Assembly: GCF_902497895.1 (NCBI RefSeq)
Contig: NZ_CABVHQ010000021.1
Span: 1-64,000 of the forward strand
Direction of reading: 5' to 3'
From: Pseudomonas fluorescens
Lineage (GTDB): Bacteria; Pseudomonadota; Gammaproteobacteria; Pseudomonadales; Pseudomonadaceae
DNA length: 64,000 nt
Position 1 is the stretch's first letter, and every line of letters begins with the position of its first letter. This document shows, one piece after another, positions 29,110 to 38,132 of the stretch. The translations under genes were made by a program, and so were the position numbers. The notes beneath the pieces are model-generated. The model did not search any database. It saw only the letters and a program-made list of their open reading frames with translations, and was not told the origin of the DNA.

Positions 29110-30209
29110 ATGGGATTCAATTGCGGCATCGTCGGCCTGCCTAACGTCGGCAAGTCCACCCTGTTCAACGCCCTGACCAAATCCGGTATCGCGGCCGAGA
29201 ACTTCCCCTTCTGTACCATCGAACCGAACACCGGTATCGTGCCGATGCCGGACAAGCGTCTGGACGCGTTGGCGGCTATCGTCAATCCCAAGCGCGTGCT
29301 GCCGACCACCATGGAATTCGTCGACATCGCCGGGCTGGTTGCCGGAGCCTCGAAAGGTGAAGGCCTGGGCAACAAGTTCCTGGCCAACATCCGCGAAACC
29401 GATGCCATCGCCCACGTGGTCCGCTGCTTCGAAGACGAGAACGTGATCCACGTCTCCAATAGCGTCGACCCGAAACGCGACATCGAAATCATCGACCTCG
29501 AGCTGATCTTCGCCGACCTCGACAGCTGCGAAAAGCAACTGCAGAAAGTCACCCGCAATGCCAAGGGCGGTGACAAGGACGCAGTCGTCCAGAAAGGCCT
29601 GCTGGAGCAGTTGATCGCTCACTTCACCATCGGCAAGCCTGCGCGCAGCCTGATGAAGAGCATGAACGCCGACGAGAAGGCAGTGATCCGCGGTTTCCAC
29701 CTGCTGACCACCAAACCTGTGATGTACATCGCCAACGTCGCTGAAGACGGCTTCGAAAACAATCCGCTGCTGGACGTGGTCAAGGCCATTGCCGAAGAAG
29801 AAGGCGCGATCGTGGTGCCGGTCTGCAACAAGATCGAAGCGGAAATCGCCGAACTCGACGACGGTGAAGAAAAAGACATGTTCCTCGAGGCCCTGGGCCT
29901 CGAGGAACCCGGCCTGAACCGCATGATCCGCGCCGCTACGAGATGCTGCACCTGCAGACCTACTTCACCGCCGGTGTCGAAGAAGTCCGCGCCTGGACCG
30001 TAAAAGTCGGTGCTACCGCACCACAAGCGGCCGGCGTGATCCACACCGACTTCGAAAAAGGCTTCATCCGCGCCGAAGTCATCGCCTACAACGACTTCAT
30101 TCAGTACAAGGGCGAAGCCGGTACCAAAGAAGCCGGTAAGTGGCGCCTGGAAGGCAAGGATTACATCGTCAAGGATGGCGACGTGATGCACTTCCGTTTC
30201 AACGTGTAA
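29110..30209 (+). pseudogene. ychF: ychF (redox-regulated ATPase) with a one-base frameshift
   Basis: An Obg-family ATPase of 366 aa when intact. Frame 1 from ATG 29110 carries [14 protein letters not shown] and continues to GLNRMIRA. At about 29934 the expected GCC-GGC-TAC reads GCC-GCT-AC, one G short, after which the correct TGS-domain sequence ([22 protein letters not shown]...) runs in the next frame to the stop at 30209. Restoring one base gives exactly 366 codons plus stop, the normal length. Either a true recent mutation or a sequencing/assembly error. If real, the product loses its last ~90 residues and gains about 25 foreign ones. Confidence 0.9.
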
Positions 30210-30244
30210 CAGTGACCGTGGATTTACACGGATCTCGATAGACG

Positions 30245-30282
30245 AAAAATCCCCGTAATCACTCGCTGATACGGGGATTTTT
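30245..30282 (+). terminator. Terminator of ychF
   Basis: AAAAATCCCCGTA and TACGGGGATTTTT form a 13-bp stem with A and T tails. It marks the end of the conserved housekeeping block; accessory genes begin after it. Confidence 0.9.
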
Positions 30283-30415
30283 GCGTCTTGGGATCACCCT
30301 CCTCCGCCATTACGATCTGAGATATTGCTGGGTACGCTACCGGGTATGACGTCTGAAGCCGGTTTAAGAAACCGGGTGTGGCGGGAGCAAAAGCGTGAAC
30401 GCACCATAACGAGAA

Positions 30416-31528
30416 TTAGCTTGGATTTACGTCCTGATTGAACACGGCGGCATCAGTGCGTTTAAACTTGATGCGCCTGGTCCATGCGATTGCGGGGCGT
30501 TCGACAAGCATGTATGCGATGGCTGCGAATACGATGCAGGCCGCCACTGCAAGGATAGTAGCTAGTACGTCCGAAGCAATGCCAGTCGGCATTAAACGCC
30601 GGAAAAGGCGCATGAAAGTACCAATCACTGGTGAATGGAATAAATACAGGCTGTAGGAAATCAAGCCAATCTTTTGCACAGGATAGCTGGACAAGAAACC
30701 AAGAGTGGCGGAGCTGATAACCAGAAAACAAAACGAAAGACCCGTCAATCCGACAGCAACTGTAAATGAATTTTTGCTTGCAACACCGATGAGGAGAACT
30801 AATGCGCAGTACCCAACGGCAATATATCGGCTTTGCTTCGTGCCTGTAAGGGTCTGAGCACACAGAACCCCTGCCATGAAGCTGAACCAGAACGCGATAA
30901 ATCCACCCTGCCAACCTATCGAATGAATAAGCCCGGTGGGCCAAAGTAGCGCCAATAATGCACTGACCCAAATCGAAACACTTCGCATTTGTAAAGCCTC
31001 GCCGCCTCTGGCTTGATCGGCTAGCCAAAGTAGCACGGCAAATGCGATGTAAAACTGCACCTCGATACAAAGTGTCCAGAACACCGTTATGATGTTTTCG
31101 ATGCCAAGGAAACCTTGAAGAAACATCAAGTGTCCGAGAATGTCCGTGATACTGGGAATTTCAATCTCGTTCTGCCCAGACATATGTTTTACGGCAATCA
31201 CCAACACACCAAGTGCAACGGCGACATAGTATGGAGGGGCAAGGCGCACCAAACGGCGCGCGACAAAATTCGCAGCGTTCGCAGTGTTCATCGGCACGAG
31301 AAATGTTGTAGCCGCCATGACGATTCCGCTTAATACGAAAAAGACAGGCACGCCCAAATGACCAGCGTCAAAGACTATATATCTCAACCAGTCCGGAATT
31401 GCTGCCAAGAGGGTTGGAATGTGATTTCCCTCGGATAAATGAAACAGAACCACCCAAAGGGCTGCAAAGCATCGTAATGCGTCAACCAGGGCGAGGCGAT
31501 GTTTATTGTCAGTGGTGACTCCACTCAT
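30416..31528 (-). CDS. Acyltransferase-3 (OafA/YrhL) family membrane protein
   Basis: A 370-aa polytopic inner-membrane protein of the family that O-acetylates or succinylates polysaccharides. The first helix has the family RxxAxxxVxxxH-type pattern (DALRCFAALWVVLFHLSEG) and the second the FFVLSGIVM signature; RRLVRLAPPYY and ISYSLYLFHSP follow. About ten helices. It is 51 bases downstream of the A-T-acyltransferase fusion gene and likely co-transcribed. A hairpin (30359-30375) without T-run lies after it. Probably decorates the EPS made by this island. Confidence 0.9.
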   Translation of the reverse strand: MSGVTTDNKHRLALVDALRCFAALWVVLFHLSEGNHIPTLLAAIPDWLRYIVFDAGHLGVPVFFVLSGIVMAATTFLVPMNTANAANFVARRLVRLAPPYYVAVALGVLVIAVKHMSGQNEIEIPSITDILGHLMFLQGFLGIENIITVFWTLCIEVQFYIAFAVLLWLADQARGGEALQMRSVSIWVSALLALLWPTGLIHSIGWQGGFIAFWFSFMAGVLCAQTLTGTKQSRYIAVGYCALVLLIGVASKNSFTVAVGLTGLSFCFLVISSATLGFLSSYPVQKIGLISYSLYLFHSPVIGTFMRLFRRLMPTGIASDVLATILAVAACIVFAAIAYMLVERPAIAWTRRIKFKRTDAAVFNQDVNPS

Positions 31529-31579
31529 TCCTGTCTCTCCTTCCTCTTGCTACAGATGTCGATCGGGAATAATCACAGG

Positions 31580-34411
31580 TCACGCCACTCGCTCAATCCT
31601 ATCCGAACTGCTCCTTTTCCCTCCTCCATTCCAGCGCATTACAACAATTCGAACGCCCTTGTTCCAGGCGTAACCAACCCCAATGCCACCGGCTATGGCA
31701 ATGGCTACCGCGAGCGCCGGCTCGTCATAGATGTGACGGGCCAGGGACTTAAACTGAAAATGCGTCAAATAAATATACAACGTTGACGACGCTATTAATG
31801 CAAGTCCCCGCGCGATAATGGCGGGTACGGGAATAGACCTGATCCAAATCACCGCGAGAACGGCAGGCACGGTTATATCAATATTTTCCCTCATGTCGAA
31901 TCCGGGCAATTCACGCCCGAAGACTGCTAGAATATCTTGCCCGCCCATCATAATGATAGCAACCGCACTGACGACCAACTTCTGGATTCTTGAATTGGCA
32001 TAGTGAATTGCCATTCCGAGCACCATGATCGCAAGATAGTGTTGTGGCACTCTGTTATAGAGCGCTGTAGCATCAAACAAATACTTACTCATTAGAATGT
32101 CAGCCACTACCAATACGCATGACACAATGACAAGATAACGAAACGGGTTCGACTTTATTATTTTTCTGACGCGCTCGAACGACAGGGCGAACCCAATGAT
32201 TATTATCATTTGCAAGAGAACTTCAATGTACCAATAGGCAAAGCCACCTGCGAGATACGGTGAAAACCAATTCGAAATCAGCAATAATGTTTGCCAATGA
32301 ATCCTGTCAAACAGCGTTTGAATCAACATAGTGTAGAGTATTGTCGGTGCCGCGATACTGATAATGGATTTGACAAGCGTACGCACGTTGCCGCGTTCAT
32401 TTATGGCTTGAAGTTGAAATCTTGCCAGGCTGATTCCGGACACTACAAACAATACCGTCGTCTCGCCTGAAACTGGCCATTTTGAAAAAAGGTGAAAATG
32501 GCCGACAACAATAAACAGTATAGATATTACCCGTAAAAATACCGGAATCTCCATTGCCCGAATTGACAACGTTGAAGACGTGGCTTTATTGGTTAGCTCA
32601 CAAAGTTCACGTATTGGTGTTATCTCCCATTGATCTGGCAGATGCCCAATAAGTTCTTCAAGTACCATTGAAGCCTGAACAAACGAGAGTGAATCCCCAC
32701 CCAGCTCCACGAACGATAAATTTGCATCGATGTGCGTGACTTCGAGTATTTCAGACCATGCATCCGCCAGCTTGAGCGCGAGCGGCGATAGATCCTGGCT
32801 CGAATTGACTGATGCCTCATCCGTGTTACCGACAATCGGAGGCAGCGCCCGCTTATCAATCTTTCCATTCGGTGTAAGTGCAATAGTGTCCAGAAAAACG
32901 AACAACGCCGGCACCATATACTCAGGGAGTTCATTGCTGATATGTTCACGCAATTCAACAGATGAAACAGGCTTTGTTGAAACGCAATAAGCAACCAGCC
33001 TTACGCTCGAACGCTCATTGACGCCCAAAACAACGCACTGCCTGATCCGCGGATGTCGTGATATTGCGCCTTCGATTTCAGTGAGTTCAATTCGATGGCC
33101 GCGAATCTTGACCTGATTATCGCCGCGCCCTAGAAAGCTGACACTGCCATCTGAAAGATAAGTGCCAAGGTCGCCGGTTCTATAACAAATGTCGTTCTCG
33201 ACATGGGTAAATGGATTGGCCACAAACTTGTCCCGGGTTTGCGCTATGTCACTCCAGTAACCCAGCGACAAATAGGGACTGCGTATAAGAATTTCTCCGA
33301 CCTCTCCTTCGCATACCAACTGATTAGCGTCATCCACGACCAGCAGTTGTGCACCTTCAATTCCTTTCCCAAGCGGAATTTTGGTATTATCGGCTTCAGG
33401 GTCGACATGATGGTAAGCCATTGCCTGCGGAGTTTCCGTCGTGCCGTAAAAGTTTACGCTAACGGCATTGGGTGCAACAACACGCATTTGTTCGTATAGC
33501 GTACTGCTTAATGCATCTCCGCCCCAAAACAGATAGCGCAGATCGTTGAATCTTAGTCCATTAAGTTTTGCTCCAGTTTCAATAAGTTTTCCCAGTGGGG
33601 GTGTAAGGTGAATAATGGATATTCCATGTTTATGTATCCACGCCACCAAAGCTGAAGGATCTATGACAGTCGACTGTGCAGGAATGATAACTTTTGCACC
33701 CATGGAGAGAGGCGTAAATACGTCCCTGTATACAGGGTCATGACCAAGCCCGGAAAGCAAGGAAAAGCAATCGTTTTTTGATAACGAATGACGCTGGGTA
33801 TGCCACTCGATAAAATGCACCAGAGGCGCATGATTTGTCACAATCCCCTTCGGTTCGCCGGTGCTGCCCGATGTGAATGTGATATATGCTGGATTACAAG
33901 GGTTAACTTCTGGCAAAGTCTTTTGATCAAAGGCGAACTCATGCAGTGATTCGGTGGGAATTTCCGGGACTCTAACGATCTGTGGATAAGAACTCTCTGC
34001 CCCTGGCTCAAGATGCTCGAGATTGAGGTCGGCTGTAGCCTCACCGCATAGCAGAACAAAGGAAGGCTGAAGCGCTCGAATGATTTGCCCTACGCGCGCA
34101 GGTGGATATGCAATGTCGGCAACTGTGAACGTCAATCCGGCACGCGAGGCGCCGAGCATTGCATAGACCAACCCTGCACAGCGACTCGAAACAATAACAA
34201 CCCGGTCGGATTCGGTAGCGCCATTTCCTATCAAGAAGGAAGCAATGCCCCGGCTTATCTCTTCAAGCTGACGATAGCTACACGTCGCGTCTTGAGAGAT
34301 TACCGCAATTGCATCAGGCGAGCGTCTCGCATGTTGTAAGAAGTCCATGAATATCGGACGTTCGACACAATATTCCAGGTGAAGCGTTGGGTTTGGGCGG
34401 GCATCCTGCAT
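31580..34411 (-). CDS. Adenylation-carrier-membrane acyltransferase fusion (NRPS-like)
   Basis: A 943-aa three-part protein. Residues 20-520: adenylation domain with P-loop FTSGSTGEPKG (178-188), GHDPVYRD (223-230), YGTTET (322-327), YRTGDLG (410-416) and PNGKIDKR (514-521). Residues 545-610: carrier domain with phosphopantetheine site LGGDSLSF (S574). Residues 622-930: about ten hydrophobic helices resembling acyltransferase-3, with H638 in helix 1 and FVVSG (655-659). The A domain most resembles that of Lys2 aminoadipate reductase. Inference: it activates an amino or carboxylic acid, loads it on the carrier and hands it to the membrane domain for transfer to a polysaccharide, like DltA-DltC-DltB in one chain. 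Substrate unknown. AT-rich compared with the core genes. Confidence 0.85.
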   Translation of the reverse strand: MQDARPNPTLHLEYCVERPIFMDFLQHARRSPDAIAVISQDATCSYRQLEEISRGIASFLIGNGATESDRVVIVSSRCAGLVYAMLGASRAGLTFTVADIAYPPARVGQIIRALQPSFVLLCGEATADLNLEHLEPGAESSYPQIVRVPEIPTESLHEFAFDQKTLPEVNPCNPAYITFTSGSTGEPKGIVTNHAPLVHFIEWHTQRHSLSKNDCFSLLSGLGHDPVYRDVFTPLSMGAKVIIPAQSTVIDPSALVAWIHKHGISIIHLTPPLGKLIETGAKLNGLRFNDLRYLFWGGDALSSTLYEQMRVVAPNAVSVNFYGTTETPQAMAYHHVDPEADNTKIPLGKGIEGAQLLVVDDANQLVCEGEVGEILIRSPYLSLGYWSDIAQTRDKFVANPFTHVENDICYRTGDLGTYLSDGSVSFLGRGDNQVKIRGHRIELTEIEGAISRHPRIRQCVVLGVNERSSVRLVAYCVSTKPVSSVELREHISNELPEYMVPALFVFLDTIALTPNGKIDKRALPPIVGNTDEASVNSSQDLSPLALKLADAWSEILEVTHIDANLSFVELGGDSLSFVQASMVLEELIGHLPDQWEITPIRELCELTNKATSSTLSIRAMEIPVFLRVISILFIVVGHFHLFSKWPVSGETTVLFVVSGISLARFQLQAINERGNVRTLVKSIISIAAPTILYTMLIQTLFDRIHWQTLLLISNWFSPYLAGGFAYWYIEVLLQMIIIIGFALSFERVRKIIKSNPFRYLVIVSCVLVVADILMSKYLFDATALYNRVPQHYLAIMVLGMAIHYANSRIQKLVVSAVAIIMMGGQDILAVFGRELPGFDMRENIDITVPAVLAVIWIRSIPVPAIIARGLALIASSTLYIYLTHFQFKSLARHIYDEPALAVAIAIAGGIGVGYAWNKGVRIVVMRWNGGGKRSSSDRIERVA

Positions 34412-34677
34412 GTTGTTTGTATACTCCGCATGATCTATACGAGGTTAACGTCGTGACCCGAAAATCCTGATTGAGATGACGCAGAATTTCTCGGTCGCCG
34501 AGGCACAAAAATGCAGCGTAGTTCCGCGGAACTTCCTAGCGAAGAACATGGAGCGTTGAGACCCATTGAGTGGTTCAGGCCGAGTGATTGAACGTTAGTG
34601 CAGAGTTGGCGGCGGCGCCAGCGCGAGTCCGGAAATGGGGACAGATTTATTTTTCTTCAGTGGCCGCTGCGGGTCGA
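34412..34677. other. Non-coding stretch upstream of the fusion gene
   Basis: No gene seen. It must contain the promoter of the 34411 minus-strand gene. GGGGACAGATTTATTT near 34637 resembles sequence often found beside transposase genes in Pseudomonas, consistent with an insertion-scarred border. Confidence 0.35.
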
Positions 34678-34832
34678 AGCTGTGTGAAAACGTTTTAGAG
34701 AAGGTTTGACAGTCAGAAAAACAACGAACATCGCGTTCCTACGCAAATTTCAGGTCTGCCCATGACCCAACCGTTTGTAGTCTTCACGTAGCAACGCAGA
34801 CTTCAAAGCGATGCCTGCGTTTCCACACAGCC
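34678..34832. mobile_element. Internally deleted IS remnant with inverted ends
   Basis: AGCTGTGTGAAAACG at the left and CGTTTCCACACAGCCT at the right form imperfect inverted repeats about 155 bp apart, with no ORF between. Ends of the type GGCTGTGTGAAAACG occur in several Pseudomonas insertion sequences, so this may be a collapsed copy. The family is not assigned. Confidence 0.45.
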
Positions 34833-34869
34833 TGGGTCGATTCCGGCCGGTCGCGACTGTTCACCAGCG

Positions 34870-35112
34870 TCGAGCGCTGGCCTTGGCGGTCGTCCAACAC
34901 TGCCACGACAATGCCGCAGCAGAACGCTTCTTCAAGCTGCTGAAACGGGAGCGGATCAGGCGCAATATCCAGGCACCCGGCAGGAAGCTCGCGGTGACGT
35001 GTTCGATTCCATCGAGATATTTTGCAACCCAAAACGCCGGCACGGGCTCAACAACCAGCTATCCCCGGTAGAGGTTGAAAAGCGACATTTATTGAGCTTG
35101 GAAAGTGTCTAG
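34870..35112 (+). pseudogene. IS3-family transposase OrfB remnant
   Basis: Only the C-terminal end of a DDE integrase-type transposase remains. One frame reads CHDNAAAERFFKLLKRERIRR, the conserved region after the catalytic Glu. After a frameshift near 34975 another frame gives QEARGDVFDSIEIFCNPKRR then HGLNNQLSPVEVEKR up to the TAG at 35110. The upstream part of the element is missing. It directly follows the inverted-end remnant. Confidence 0.75.
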
Positions 35113-35289
35113 AAAATCCGGGGTGATTCAGTGACTGATTGCATAGTGCTGCTACAGTAATAGTACACGTCGAGTAAAAGCCAGAGGTGGATTGACGCTA
35201 CCCGTCTTGGGGCGCCTGGCGTGAGCTGTGAAGCGTGGCTAAAAATGACTGATCGATCGCAGAGGAGCTCCTGGATGAATGGCGTGCTA

Positions 35290-35980
35290 GTGAAACCCAC
35301 GTCGAAGTGAGTCCAGGGCTGGGTGATCATGGGTGGTCTTATCACGCGTATGAGTAGCTTGCCGGTGACGTCAACGCTCTCTAGCGAGGATAGTTTTGAA
35401 GTGAATCGCGCCATCATTGAGTGTGAGGGGCCTAAGCAGATGGTTTATTCCTGGTTCCAACGGCGTAGTCGGTGCTTTGGCTCGCAATCGCAGGGATGGT
35501 GCTTTGGTGAGCAGCTGGGGGACTGGAAAAAACAGTTCGGTTTGCTGAACAAGGTTGTTGATCATGATCCTCAGCATCTTGAAGTCCAGGTAAAATTGGG
35601 GCGCATGCCGCTGGCTGCCGGTCGATTGGACCAGGCTCTTGCCCCGAGTGATACTGATACCATGAAGTTGGATGCTGTTACTCCGTTGTGCAACATCGGC
35701 ATCTTCAGGCTTTGCGAGTGCGGGGATGTTGCCTCAAATCTACGCGAGACTTTAAGAGTGTTCCAGCATATGGGTGAGAATCTTTCCTTGGTTCTTTTAT
35801 CGTTTCGCTGGAGCGCCAGACGTGGATCTATAGCGAAGCTTATCCAGGGGGTTATTATGGAAACAAGAGTCCATTGCGAATGGGTCTGCGAGACTTTTAT
35901 TTGCTCGCCAGTGTGTTGCTGGCACCAGGAGAGCTGTCAATGTGATGCGTATGATTGAAGCTGCGATGCACCGCTGAGGG
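35290..35980 (+). pseudogene. Degraded EPS-locus genes (EpsI-like and TPR-like fragments)
   Basis: A decayed stretch with an open frame (35323-35958) that has no ribosome site and shifts between themes. Residues around 26-48 read VNRAIIECEGPKQMVYSWFQ then RRSR, resembling the VNR...YYWFQQRGR end of exosortase-associated EpsI proteins. Next comes a TPR-like piece (LLNKVVDHDPQHLEVQVKLG). Further on another frame gives YGNKSPLRMGLRDFYLLASV then LLAPGELSM before a stop. I read these as fragments of several genes joined by deletions. Identity is moderate to low; decay itself is clear. Confidence 0.45.
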
Positions 35981-36071
35981 CTGATCAGTTAATAAATAAT
36001 CCTGTTTTTATTACCTTTTTTGTTGGCTGGCAGGTAAGCGTTTTGGCGTCTCAATTCAATGAGGTCTGATT

Positions 36072-37496
36072 ATGATATTCGAGCCCAGCAGTAGCCGTTC
36101 CATACTCCAGCGACGAAGCAGTACCAGTAACGCTATTCAGGCCGGTCTCGACTTTGTTGCTGTAACAGGCGTCGCGTGGTATTTGATCGATTATCATATC
36201 GGCTTTATAACGCCGGATTATGTCATCATGCTCCTGTTGCTACTTGGGGCGTTGGCCATCGTGTACGACCATTATGCCATTTACCGAAGCAATGTAGGAT
36301 TTGCCGTCAAAGCCTTTAAACTTTTCAAGGCGTGGTCTGCCACTTTTGGTTTTCTCGTTGTCATGGCCTTTCTTACCAAACAAAGCGAACAGTACTCGCG
36401 CTTATTGGTGGGGCAGTTATTTGTTGTTGGATATTTCGCTCAGTTGCTTTTGCACCTCGCGATACGCGAAGTGCAGAAGAAATTCTTGACCCACCCAGCT
36501 CACTTGGAAAACGCTCTTATTATTGGCTCAGGGGGGCTGGCTAACTTCCTTCACAAAAAAATAAGCAATAATCCCTGGCTAGGTGAACGGGTGGTCGGTT
36601 GTGTATTGATTGGGGCGGACGATGATCAGGGCAAGGAGGGCTCAGAAAGCGCGCAGCGTTTGTCGATACTGGGCAATATCTCCGACCTCGATGAATTAGT
36701 TGTGCGACATTCCATTCGTACAGTATATTTCGTTACGCCTCTGGATGGCTCGGAAATCATTAAGGATGTTTACTTAAAACTGCTTGATAAGCACATTAGT
36801 ATTAATTGGGTACCTGACATTTTTTCTCTGCGATTAATCAATCACAGCGTTCGTGAAATTGCCGGTATTCCCGTGCTGACCTTGTCTGAAACTCCGCTGA
36901 TGGGGATGCGTCTGTTTCTGAAGAATCTTGAGGACAAGGTCTTGGCCTTTCTCATCTTGCTTTTTGCGGCGCCATTGCTGATGGCTATAGCGATTGCCAT
37001 CAAGATCGATAGCCCTGGGCCGGTGTTCTTTCGACAGAAGCGCATGGGGTGGAGTGGGGGAGTTTTTCGTATCTGGAAGTTCAGAAGCATGGTCGTCCAT
37101 CAGCTAGAAGACGGCGTCGTCAAGCAGGCAGAAAAGAATGATCCGCGCAAGACCAGGGTTGGAGCCTTTATTCGGCGAACTAGCCTGGATGAGCTACCAC
37201 AGTTGTTCAATGTTTTAATGGGGGAAATGTCCCTGGTGGGGCCGCGCCCGCACGCTATTCAACACGATGCGCAGTACTCGCACGGCATCGCAGACTACTT
37301 TGCGCGTCACAATATCAAGCCAGGCATCACAGGCCTGGCTCAGGTGCGTGGCTTTCGCGGTGAAACGAGAGATATAGAGCAGATGGCTCAGCGTGTTGAG
37401 TCTGACATTGAGTACATCAACAACTGGTCGCTCTGGCTCGATTTCGTCATTCTGCTGCGAACGCTGCTTGCCTTCACCGGCAAGCGTGCCTACTAG
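36072..37496 (+). CDS. wcaJ: Undecaprenyl-phosphate glucose phosphotransferase (WcaJ/EpsB-type)
   Basis: A 474-aa priming transferase that starts EPS repeat-unit assembly by moving a hexose-1-phosphate to undecaprenyl phosphate. Four N-terminal helices (25-130), a CoA-binding-like fold ([15 protein letters not shown]), a fifth membrane segment ([20 protein letters not shown]), then the catalytic sugar-transferase domain with [29 protein letters not shown] and LVGPRPH. GAGG lies seven bases before the ATG. It stands alone, between decayed regions, away from the main EPS operons, but no other priming enzyme is present. Confidence 0.93.
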   Translation: MIFEPSSSRSILQRRSSTSNAIQAGLDFVAVTGVAWYLIDYHIGFITPDYVIMLLLLLGALAIVYDHYAIYRSNVGFAVKAFKLFKAWSATFGFLVVMAFLTKQSEQYSRLLVGQLFVVGYFAQLLLHLAIREVQKKFLTHPAHLENALIIGSGGLANFLHKKISNNPWLGERVVGCVLIGADDDQGKEGSESAQRLSILGNISDLDELVVRHSIRTVYFVTPLDGSEIIKDVYLKLLDKHISINWVPDIFSLRLINHSVREIAGIPVLTLSETPLMGMRLFLKNLEDKVLAFLILLFAAPLLMAIAIAIKIDSPGPVFFRQKRMGWSGGVFRIWKFRSMVVHQLEDGVVKQAEKNDPRKTRVGAFIRRTSLDELPQLFNVLMGEMSLVGPRPHAIQHDAQYSHGIADYFARHNIKPGITGLAQVRGFRGETRDIEQMAQRVESDIEYINNWSLWLDFVILLRTLLAFTGKRAY

Positions 37497-37758
37497 CCAG
37501 CCTTTTGAGTGCCGGGGCGATCTCAAGCTCCGAGGGATCGCCTACAGTTGTTCAGCCTGTTCGGGCTGACCAAGCTAGTGTTGGTCAAGCGGGATTTGCA
37601 CGCGTGGCGGGGTAAATCTGCCTGTAATATGGAATTGCCCGGTTAATCGGTTAAAGAGGCTGAAACCAGCTTGGGAAAAGCAAAATAAGGTCGTCGGACT
37701 GATGGCATTGGCTTGAAGGTGGTGCACCGCGCGAACCGGTGAAGTGTTCAGCGCCTCT

Positions 37759-38064
37759 CTATAACGGAAATAGATCTAGAGTACGCGCAACTTCATCGGG
37801 GTCGATACTAAAACCATCTCCCTCTTGGGTACCGACCACAAACCCAAAATGTTGGTGATCGCGATCCGTTAGATATTTGAAAAAACAGAGGAAACGATTA
37901 GGAGGCTGCAAAATCAGCAGCGAACCACTTGACTGAAGTACATTAACACCATGTATGAGACGACTCCCCTCAATCCCCCCCACGGTTCTTGCCCCAGCGC
38001 AGGTCGCCACGATGGTCGGAACATCAGTTGTCGCAGGATCGAGAATGTGAAAACCTGGAAACAA
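37759..38064 (-). pseudogene. GT61-type glycosyltransferase, C-terminal stub
   Basis: A 101-codon frame whose sequence (DPATTDVPTIVATCAGARTV then GGIEGSRLIHG; later LLILQPPNRF, FGFVVGTQEGDGFSIDPDEV) resembles the C-terminal third of DUF563/GT61 glycosyltransferases. The N-terminal two thirds are missing; upstream DNA does not continue the frame. The final residues, FSIDPDEVARTLDLFPL, closely match the tail encoded at 63945-64000. The 37497-37758 gap next to it shows no gene. Confidence 0.55.
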
Positions 38065-38132
38065 GTGGTTATACAGAAATACCGTTCATGGCTAAACACG
38101 TAAAACTGTATTTTTTCAAATTAGAAACCTAT

